A DNA stretch of 64,000 nt, taken from NCBI GenBank assembly GCA_964472275.1, contig CAYYJN010000004.1, positions 1 to 64,000 on the forward strand. Reading direction: 5' to 3'. The notes beneath the pieces are model-generated. The model was not told where the DNA came from. It searched no databases and worked only from the letters and a program-made list of their open reading frames with translations. This document shows positions 33,373 through 39,803 of the stretch, piece by piece. Every line of letters starts with the position of its first letter. Positions within the stretch are counted from its first letter, which is position 1. The stretch is from JAFDVN01 sp964472275. Lineage in GTDB: Bacteria; Acidobacteriota; Holophagae; Holophagales; Holophagaceae. The translations under genes and the position numbers were made by a program.

Positions 33373-35010
33373 ATGGCGGGATTGTTCGCGAAAAAGGACC
33401 TGAATCGGCTCATCGCCGACGCCAACGACCCCAACGCGGGTGAAGGCGGCCACGGCGGAGGCACGCTCCAGCGCCACCTGGGCGCCTTCAACCTGACGAC
33501 GCTGGGCATCGGCGCCATCATCGGCGCGGGCATCTTCTCGCTGACCGGCGTGGCCGCGGCGCTTTACGCCGGCCCCGGCATCGTCTACAGCTTCATCATC
33601 GGCGGCATCCTTTGCGCCCTGGCGGGCCTCTGCTACGCCGAGATGGCCGCCATGGTGCCCGTCGCTGGCAGCGCCTACGCCTACTCCTACGCGACCATGG
33701 GCGAGTTCATCGCCTGGATCATCGGCTGGGATCTCGTCCTCGAATACGCCTTCGGCGCGGTGACGGTGTCCGTCTCCTGGTCCGGCTACTTCATGAGCCT
33801 GCTCAGCAAGAGCCTCGGCATCCACTTCTCCGACACCATCTGGCGCCTCACCAAGGGCCCCTGGGAGTTCGTCACGCTGCCCAGCGGCGTGCAGGTCCAT
33901 GGTCTCTGGAATGTGCCCGCGAGCCTCGTCGCCGTGCTGGTGGCGGCCGTGCTCTACAAGGGCATCAAAGAGAGCGCCTTCGCCAACAACATCATCGTCA
34001 TCATCAAGGTGACCATCGTCCTCGTCTTCATCCTGCTGGGCTGGAGCGTCATCAACCACGCGAACTGGATCGGCGACGCCTCGAAGACGGGCCTCGCCTC
34101 TCTCGTCCCCGCCCGGACCTCCATGGAGATGAACGGCGTCCATTCCATGACCTACGGCTGGGCGGGCGTCCTGCGCGGCGCGGGCGTCGTGTTCTTCGCC
34201 TACATCGGCTTCGACGCCGTCTCCACCACGGCCCAGGAGTGCAAGAACCCCGGCAAGGACATGCCCAAGGGCATCCTCGGCAGCCTCGTCATCTGCACCG
34301 TGCTCTACATCCTCATGGCTCTCGTGATGACCGGCGTGGTGGACTACCACAAGCTCAATGTCGCCGATCCCGTGGCCGTGGGCATTGATCAGATCGTCAC
34401 GGCCCGCCGCTGGAGCCCCTTCGCGGCGCACGCCTTCGGCGGCATCATCAAGCTGGGCGCGCTCGCGGGCCTCACGAGCGTGATCCTCGTCATGATGCTC
34501 GGCCAGACCCGCGTGTTCTACGCCATGAGCAAGGACGGCCTGCTGCCCTGGTTCGGCACGGCCCACAAGAAGTTCGGCACGCCCCATGTCGCCACGGTGG
34601 TCACTGGCATCTTCGTGCTGATCTGCGGCGGCCTCATGCCCATGAGCCTCGTGGGCGAATTGGTGAGCATCGGCACCCTCCTGGCGTTCACGCTCGTCTG
34701 CATCGGCATCCCCATCCTCCGCGTCACGAGCCCGGACACGCCGCGCCCTTTCAAGACGCCCTTCTACTGGATCGTCTCCATCTGCGGCGCCGCGGCCTGC
34801 CTCTTCGTGATGCTGGGCCTGCCCAAGGACACCTGGCTCCGGCTCATCATCTGGCTGGAAGTCGGCCTGCTCATCTACGGCGGCTACGGTTGGCAGAAGA
34901 GCCGCCTGGGTGGCGAAGGCCGGAACAAGCCCCATGGCGTGATCCTCGGCACCGCCGTCGTGGCCCTCATCCCGACCCTGATCTGGGCGGTGAAGGTCTT
35001 CGGCCACTAA
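33373..35010 (+). CDS. APC-family amino acid permease (CAT-type)
   Basis: A 545-aa transporter with about 13-14 helices. The helix 1 motif 'IGIGAIIGAGIF'-type sequence is seen as GIGAIIGAGIFSLTG. Helix 6 'VVFFAYIGFDAVSTTAQE' and the following 'NPGKDMPKGILGSL' match cationic amino acid transporter-like carriers. ATG 33373 follows GGGAG at 6 bp; the frame is open far upstream but runs antisense to the acyltransferase gene. The gene ends eight bases before comF, whose first codons form a terminator hairpin. Substrate probably amino acids; the specific one is unclear. Confidence 0.85.
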   Translation: MAGLFAKKDLNRLIADANDPNAGEGGHGGGTLQRHLGAFNLTTLGIGAIIGAGIFSLTGVAAALYAGPGIVYSFIIGGILCALAGLCYAEMAAMVPVAGSAYAYSYATMGEFIAWIIGWDLVLEYAFGAVTVSVSWSGYFMSLLSKSLGIHFSDTIWRLTKGPWEFVTLPSGVQVHGLWNVPASLVAVLVAAVLYKGIKESAFANNIIVIIKVTIVLVFILLGWSVINHANWIGDASKTGLASLVPARTSMEMNGVHSMTYGWAGVLRGAGVVFFAYIGFDAVSTTAQECKNPGKDMPKGILGSLVICTVLYILMALVMTGVVDYHKLNVADPVAVGIDQIVTARRWSPFAAHAFGGIIKLGALAGLTSVILVMMLGQTRVFYAMSKDGLLPWFGTAHKKFGTPHVATVVTGIFVLICGGLMPMSLVGELVSIGTLLAFTLVCIGIPILRVTSPDTPRPFKTPFYWIVSICGAAACLFVMLGLPKDTWLRLIIWLEVGLLIYGGYGWQKSRLGGEGRNKPHGVILGTAVVALIPTLIWAVKVFGH

Positions 35011-35017
35011 AGTGGAA

Positions 35018-35707
35018 ATGCTGTCGAAGCTCCCCGCCCTGCGCGGGGAGCTTTTGCTTTGCCGGGGCTGCCTCGCGCCCATCGCGAAGGGCGAGGCGGG
35101 TCTCTGCGCCCGCTGCTGGGGCGGACTCGCGCCGCTGCCGGAGGACCGCTGCCCGCGCTGCGCCCTTGAGCATGGCGAGGATCGGGATTGCCCGGAGCCC
35201 ACCGCCTGGAGCCTCGGCACGGCGCTGTGGGACTACCACGGCGGCCGCCCGCCCTTCGGCGAACTGCTGCTGCCGGGCATCAAGGCGGGCGAGCGCGGCT
35301 GGATGAAGGCCTTGCTGGATCACGCCGCGAAGGCGCCGCTGCCCGCCTGGGACGCGGACCTCGTCGTGCCCGCGCCGACGACGCGATGGCGACGGCTGCG
35401 AAGGGGGTTCGACTTGGCCGACGCCTTCGCGCGCCTGCTCGCCGCGCGGCTGGGCGTGCCCCGCGCGCCCGCGCTGCGCAAGGCTTGGCGTGCGCAAGGC
35501 CAAACGGGCCGCACCGAATCCCAACGGCGGCGGATGCCGAAGAAGGCGATTCATTTGAAGGGCGATGTGAAGGGTCAGCGCATCCTCCTCGTGGACGATG
35601 TGTGGACCACCGGCACGACGCTCCTCCGCTGCGCCCAGGCCCTGCAGGCGGGCGGCGCGAAGGAAGTGCGCGTGCTGACGCTGTTCCGGGCTTTGCGGGC
35701 GAACTGA
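35018..35707 (+). CDS. comF: ComF-family phosphoribosyltransferase-like protein
   Basis: A 229-aa protein. The N-terminal zinc-finger-like region has CxxC pairs (LCRGC, LCARC, CPRC), and the C-terminal PRTase domain has the PRPP loop 'ILLVDDVWTTGTTL'. ComF is needed for DNA uptake in transforming bacteria and is widespread. GTG 35012 or ATG 35018 could start it; ATG is listed. Codons 4-12 form an 11-bp perfect hairpin followed by T-rich sequence, so expression from upstream should be reduced. It may have its own promoter or begin at TTG 35054. Confidence 0.82.
   Translation: MLSKLPALRGELLLCRGCLAPIAKGEAGLCARCWGGLAPLPEDRCPRCALEHGEDRDCPEPTAWSLGTALWDYHGGRPPFGELLLPGIKAGERGWMKALLDHAAKAPLPAWDADLVVPAPTTRWRRLRRGFDLADAFARLLAARLGVPRAPALRKAWRAQGQTGRTESQRRRMPKKAIHLKGDVKGQRILLVDDVWTTGTTLLRCAQALQAGGAKEVRVLTLFRALRAN
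35027..35055 (+). terminator. Strong intrinsic terminator overlapping the comF start
   Basis: AAGCTCCCCGC (35027-35037), loop cctgc, GCGGGGAGCTT (35043-35053), then TTTTGCTTT overlapping the stem end. This 11-bp perfect GC-rich stem lies 17 bp after the permease stop, and its sequence is read as codons of comF. Confidence 0.75.
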
Positions 35708-35710
35708 AAA

Positions 35711-35813
35711 GAGGAACGCAGAGGGCACAGAGAGGCGCAGAGGGCGCAGAGAAAAGCAGGAGAAGAAAGGTTTTCCTCTGTGCCCTCTGTGAATCTCCGT
35801 GCCCTCTGTGTCC
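35711..35813. repeat. Inverted repeat with tandem-unit arms, family B-like
   Basis: Arms of about 44 bp (35711-35755 and 35771-35813) with a 15-bp spacer. The units are variants of GCAGAGGGCACAGAG. Inverted copies pair with few mismatches, and the inner ends GAAAA/TTTTCC also pair. It starts four bases after the comF stop. Confidence 0.85.
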
Positions 35814-35841
35814 CTATCCTTACGCCCGATATGCTCAAACC

Positions 35842-36342
35842 ATGGATGCAAGACTCGACCCCCTCACCGAAGCCGACTTCGCCACGGTGGCCTCGCTCGG
35901 CGAAACCATCTGGCGCGGCCACTACATCGGCATGATCACGGCCGAGCAGGTGGACTACATGCTCCAGGGCCGCTACACGCCGGAGAAGCTGCGGGCCTAC
36001 CTCGGCGCATCCGACCGCTGGCTCAAGCTCTTGCGCGTGGACGGCCGCGCCGTGGGCTATTGCAGCTACTCCATCGGCCCCACGCCGCGCGAGATGAAGC
36101 TGGAGCAGCTCTACCTGCTGTCGGAGCTGAAAGGGCAGGGCCTCGGCGGCCTCATGCTGCGCCATGTGGAAGACGCGGCCCGCGCCCGCGGCTGCGCGAG
36201 CGTCTGGCTCACCGTGAACAAAGGCAACGCGGGCTCCATCGCCATCTACAAGAAGGCCGACTACACCGTCCGCGAAGAAGCCGTCTTCGACATCGGCAAC
36301 GGTTTCGTGATGGACGACTATGTGATGGAGAAGCGGCTCTAG
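35842..36342 (+). CDS. GNAT-family N-acetyltransferase
   Basis: A 166-aa acyltransferase using acetyl-CoA. Motif A is 'LKGQGLGGLMLRHVEDAARARG' (Q/R-x-x-G-x-G/A, about residues 96-117), preceded by the strand 'LEQLYLLSEL'; motif B follows as 'VWLTVNKGNAGSIAIYKKADY'-type sequence (seen as NKGNAGSIAIYKKAD). ATG 35842 is the first in-frame start after the repeat; no strong Shine-Dalgarno sequence. The substrate cannot be told. The two genes around it are unrelated. Confidence 0.8.
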   Translation: MDARLDPLTEADFATVASLGETIWRGHYIGMITAEQVDYMLQGRYTPEKLRAYLGASDRWLKLLRVDGRAVGYCSYSIGPTPREMKLEQLYLLSELKGQGLGGLMLRHVEDAARARGCASVWLTVNKGNAGSIAIYKKADYTVREEAVFDIGNGFVMDDYVMEKRL

Positions 36343-36410
36343 GTGTCGCTTTACTGATCGTGTGAGTGGATACTTGGCCTGTTGCTTCCTTCGCTATTCG
36401 TGAGTGCAAT

Positions 36411-37028
36411 ATGGAACCGAAGATTGTTAATCAAGCAGCCATCGATGTCGCAGTGTTGGTGCAGAAAGTGACCTCGCATTATTTCGCACATGTCGCGGCA
36501 ATGCATGTGGCAAGGGACCAGAGAGCACAGGCATTTTCGCCAAGCGTCGAGCCAGGGCAGATAGTTCCGGTCTTAAAGATCCCGCGTCGAGATGGGAATC
36601 AGATGATCATGCACTTCAAACACTTTCTGGCACTGAACAAAGAACCCGAGACAGTTGAGGCATTTGATCGGGTTTGGCTCACGGGAGCACTCCTGACAGT
36701 AGGGGATGCCCTCAAAGGCAATGGATATTTCAATCACGAGCCTGAGGTGGAGATCATTCGGCATCTCCGGAACGGCATTGCTCACGGAAACAAATTCGAG
36801 TTTCACTCTCGTGTGGTTGACCAAAGGAGCGGGGTGCTAAAACATCCTGCGAATATCTTCCGCTACTCGGATTTGCAGAAAATGCCTCGCCACCAGATCG
36901 ACACTCAACTTGCTGGGGCCGAGGTGCTTTGGGCGTGGGGTGGGCCAGATGCGATCATGGACTGTTTGACGGTCCTTGGCATTCATCTTTGGAACATTGG
37001 TCATGGCCTACCGGCTCCCACGCATTGA
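36411..37028 (+). CDS. Hypothetical protein in a low-GC island, possible HEPN-type
   Basis: A 205-aa protein that I do not recognise. It is helical, with 'IIRHLRNGIAHGNKFEF' (about residues 123-139), where RNGIAH fits the R-x4-H motif of HEPN ribonucleases. Base composition is clearly lower in G+C than its neighbours (near 50%), and Ile-Asp pairs are written ATC-GAT and ATC-GAC, a spelling absent from every other gene here. Both points indicate recent transfer. ATG 36411 has no clear Shine-Dalgarno sequence; a TTG at 36366 extends the frame. No partner antitoxin gene is next to it. A lone HEPN-like factor is a suggestion only. Confidence 0.55.
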   Translation: MEPKIVNQAAIDVAVLVQKVTSHYFAHVAAMHVARDQRAQAFSPSVEPGQIVPVLKIPRRDGNQMIMHFKHFLALNKEPETVEAFDRVWLTGALLTVGDALKGNGYFNHEPEVEIIRHLRNGIAHGNKFEFHSRVVDQRSGVLKHPANIFRYSDLQKMPRHQIDTQLAGAEVLWAWGGPDAIMDCLTVLGIHLWNIGHGLPAPTH

Positions 37029-37206
37029 CAAATGTGTGGCCATGTAAACTTGGCTCTCGGTATCCCGCCATCCGCCTCTCGATTTCTCGGGAATGGCGCG
37101 CCATGACGCGGCGTTAAGTCTTCACAGCAATTTTGCTTATGGACTTGGCATCCAGCCTGCCTAAGATGCCTCTGAAGCTTCCCACCCAAACCGATCGGAG
37201 GGCACG

Positions 37207-37626
37207 ATGAGCAAGCTCAAGGGCACGAAGACCCACCAGAACCTGAAAGACGCGTTCGCGGGCGAGTCGCAGGCGAACCGGCGCTACCTCTACTTCGCCA
37301 AGATCGCGGACATCGAGGGCTACCCCGAGGTCGCGGGCAACTTCAAGGAGACGGCGGATGGCGAGACGGGCCACGCCCACGGCCACCTGGACTACCTGAA
37401 GGCCGTCGGCGATCCGGCCACGGACCTGCCCATCGGCGATTCGGCGCTGAACCTCAAGGCGGCCATCGCGGGCGAGACGCACGAGTACACGGACATGTAC
37501 CCGGGCATGGCCAAGAGCGCGCGGGAAGAGGGTTTCCCCGAAATCGCCGACTGGTTCGAGACCCTCGCCAAGGCCGAGAAGAGCCACGCCGGGCGCTTCC
37601 AGAAGATGCTGGATTCGATCAGCTGA
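37207..37626 (+). CDS. rbr: Rubrerythrin-family diiron protein (no rubredoxin domain)
   Basis: A 139-aa ferritin-like protein that reduces peroxide using a diiron site. Ligand regions are 'FAGESQANRRYLYFA' (Glu20), 'ETADGETGHAHGHLDYL', 'AAIAGETHEYTDMY' and 'LAKAEKSHAGRFQKML'. The C-terminal rubredoxin Fe(SCys)4 domain of classical rubrerythrin is missing, so electrons must come from another protein. GGAGGG precedes ATG 37207 at 5 bp. The downstream HdrD-like Fe-S protein and DUF3501 gene run in the same direction and may form the redox partner set. Confidence 0.9.
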   Translation: MSKLKGTKTHQNLKDAFAGESQANRRYLYFAKIADIEGYPEVAGNFKETADGETGHAHGHLDYLKAVGDPATDLPIGDSALNLKAAIAGETHEYTDMYPGMAKSAREEGFPEIADWFETLAKAEKSHAGRFQKMLDSIS

Positions 37627-37629
37627 AAA

Positions 37630-37694
37630 TTCACCGCAGAGCCGCGGAGGGCGCTGAGGAAATCCCCTCTGCGTCCTCTGCGCCTCTGCGGTGA
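37630..37694. repeat. Inverted repeat with tandem-unit arms, family B
   Basis: Arms of 30 bp, 37630-37659 and 37665-37694, around a 5-bp loop. Outer ends TTCACCGCAGAG and CTCTGCGGTGAA pair perfectly, with a few mismatches inside. Units are CGCAGAGGC-type. It starts four bases after the rubrerythrin stop. Confidence 0.9.
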
Positions 37695-37712
37695 ACCATT
37701 CAGGAGCCTTTC

Positions 37713-39113
37713 ATGACCGAGCACTACTCGCTGGATGGGCACGACAGGCCGGAGACGACGCCGGGGGAACGCATCAGCTACCAGGCGGGGAAGGGCACGG
37801 TCTACGACACGGCGGATCCGCGCTACTGGGACGCGGAGCTGCTCAAGGAGGAAGTGGAGCGGGTCTTCGAGGTCTGCCACGGCTGCCGCATGTGCTTCAA
37901 ATACTGCGACAGCTTTCCGAGCCTCTTCAGCTTCATTGACGACCGCCACAATGGCGATGTGCGCGGGCTCACGAAGCGCGAGACCGATCAGGTCATGGAC
38001 GCCTGCTTCCAGTGCAAGCTCTGCGAAGTGCAGTGTCCCTACACGCCGCGGGAAGGCCATGAGTTCCAGTTGGACTTCCCCAAGCTCGTCCACCGCTACC
38101 AGGCCCAGCGCCTGAAGCGGGAAGGGCGCGGCCTCAGGAAGGAACTGCGCCGCCGCCTGCTGGGCAATCCCGATCTCTCGGCGAAGCTCGCGCGGATGAG
38201 CTTCGGCGTGGCGAACAACATGAACCGCGTGAAGCTGCACCGCTGGTTCATGGAGAAGGTGCTCGGCGTCCACAAGGACGCGCACCTGCCGGACTTCGCG
38301 TATCAAACCTTCGAAGCCTGGGCCGTGAAGGCGGGGCGCATTCAGGAGAAGCCCGGCGCTGAAGCCGTCCTCTTCGAGACTTGCTTCGTCCAGAACAACG
38401 ATCCGAGCCTTGGCCGCGACACGCTGGAGGTGCTCGACAAGAACGGCTGCCACGCGGGCTGCGTGAAGGGCCTCGCCTGCTGCGGCATGCCGGCCTGGGA
38501 GCACGGCGATCTGGACCTGCTCCGCAAACAGGCGAAGCGCAACCTGGACGCGCTCCTGCCCCATGTGGAGGCGGGCTCCAAGGTGCTCGCCATCAACCCC
38601 ACCTGCGCCATGATGCTGCGCCGCGAGTATCCCGAGCTGTTGGAAGGCGACGACCGCGAGCGCGCGAAGCGACTCGCGGCGGCGGTGAACGACCCGGCCG
38701 AATTCCTCTGGTCCATCCGCAACGAGCCGCGCGCCAACTGGACCTTCGAATCCACGCCCGGTCCCGTCGCCTACCACGCGCCCTGCCACTTGCGCGCCCA
38801 GGCCATCGGCTTCAAGGGCCGCGACCTGCTCCGCAAGATCCCCGGCGTCACGCTCTCCACCGTCATGGAGTGCTGCGGACACGATGGCACCTACGCGATG
38901 AAGTACGAGACCTTTGATGATTCCAAGCGCATCGGCGACAAGGCCTTCAAGGGCATGCAAGGCAACGAGGCCGCGGAAGTCTGGGCCACCGAATGCCCCC
39001 TCGCCGGTCTCCAGTTCGAGCACCACGCTGGGAAGAAGGCCCTGCACCCCATGACCATCCTCGCCCGCGCCTACCGCAAGGATGGCTTCCCGGCGAAGGT
39101 GGAAGAAAAGTGA
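37713..39113 (+). CDS. HdrD/GlpC-like Fe-S oxidoreductase
   Basis: A 466-aa protein with two N-terminal ferredoxin-type clusters ('VCHGCRMCFKYCDSFP' and 'ACFQCKLCEVQCPYTP') and two CCG-like cysteine domains in the C-terminal half ('GLACCGMPAWEHGDL' and 'VMECCGHDGTYAMKYE'). This is the architecture of HdrD/GlpC/LutA-type oxidoreductases. Its position between rubrerythrin and DUF3501 matches a conserved trio I recall from other bacteria, suggesting electron supply for peroxide reduction. The stop is followed within three bases by an inverted repeat. Physiological donor unknown. Confidence 0.85.
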   Translation: MTEHYSLDGHDRPETTPGERISYQAGKGTVYDTADPRYWDAELLKEEVERVFEVCHGCRMCFKYCDSFPSLFSFIDDRHNGDVRGLTKRETDQVMDACFQCKLCEVQCPYTPREGHEFQLDFPKLVHRYQAQRLKREGRGLRKELRRRLLGNPDLSAKLARMSFGVANNMNRVKLHRWFMEKVLGVHKDAHLPDFAYQTFEAWAVKAGRIQEKPGAEAVLFETCFVQNNDPSLGRDTLEVLDKNGCHAGCVKGLACCGMPAWEHGDLDLLRKQAKRNLDALLPHVEAGSKVLAINPTCAMMLRREYPELLEGDDRERAKRLAAAVNDPAEFLWSIRNEPRANWTFESTPGPVAYHAPCHLRAQAIGFKGRDLLRKIPGVTLSTVMECCGHDGTYAMKYETFDDSKRIGDKAFKGMQGNEAAEVWATECPLAGLQFEHHAGKKALHPMTILARAYRKDGFPAKVEEK

Positions 39114-39115
39114 AG

Positions 39116-39203
39116 CTGGTCGCGGAGGACGCGGAGCGAGCGCGGAAGACGCAGAATCTTTTCTTCCGCGCTTTCAGCGATCTTCCGCGCCTTCCGCGAC
39201 CAG
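39116..39203. repeat. Inverted repeat with tandem-unit arms, family B-like
   Basis: Arms of about 42 bp (39116-39157, 39161-39203). Outer ends CTGGTCGCGGA and TCCGCGACCAG are perfect; the interior has several mismatches. Units are GCGGAAGAC/GCGGAGGAC-type. It begins two bases after the preceding stop. Confidence 0.85.
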
Positions 39204-39221
39204 CCGTCTAATCGAGGCCCC

Positions 39222-39776
39222 ATGAAACGAGTCCAGCGCTCTGAGCTTCTCGACTTCGTCACCTACGGCGAGCGGCGGGACCGCATCCGCGCCTCGGCCA
39301 TGAAAGCCAAGGATCTGCGCCGCATCCATCTTGGGCGGAATCTCACCTTCCTCTTCGAGAACCACGAGACCACGCGCTACCAGATTCTCGAAATGATGCG
39401 CTCCGAGCAGATGGTGCGGGAGTCCGACATCCAGCACGAACTGGACACCTACAACGGCCTGCTCGGCGGCGAGGGCGAGCTGGGCGCGACGCTGCTCATC
39501 GAGATTGACGACGCCGCCGCGCGGCCGGAGCTTCTCCGCAAGTGGCGCGACCTGCCGCGGCGCATCGCCATGACCTTCGCGGACGGAAGCGAGGCCTTCG
39601 CCATCGTGGATGAGGACCAGTTCAACGACGAGAAAGCCAGCAGCGTGCAGTTCCTCCGCTTCAAGGTGGGCGACCGCGCGCCGAAGGGGCTGAAGGTGGA
39701 TCACCCGGATTACCGGGAGGAGATCATCCTCAGCCTGGCCCAGAAAGCGGCTTTGGTGGAGGATCTCAAGGCCTGA
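39222..39776 (+). CDS. DUF3501 family protein
   Basis: A 184-aa cytoplasmic protein of the DUF3501 family, recognised by 'ENHETTRYQILEMMRSE' and the start 'VQRSELLDFVTYGERRD'. The family is of unknown function and is typically found next to rubrerythrin and an HdrD-like Fe-S protein, as here. No metal-binding motif is obvious, but the conserved His/Glu/Arg in the helix above are candidates. ATG 39222 is 18 bp past the inverted repeat; no strong Shine-Dalgarno sequence. Confidence 0.85.
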   Translation: MKRVQRSELLDFVTYGERRDRIRASAMKAKDLRRIHLGRNLTFLFENHETTRYQILEMMRSEQMVRESDIQHELDTYNGLLGGEGELGATLLIEIDDAAARPELLRKWRDLPRRIAMTFADGSEAFAIVDEDQFNDEKASSVQFLRFKVGDRAPKGLKVDHPDYREEIILSLAQKAALVEDLKA

Positions 39777-39803
39777 GGCGCGCGGGCTTGGTAGGCTTTT
39801 TCC

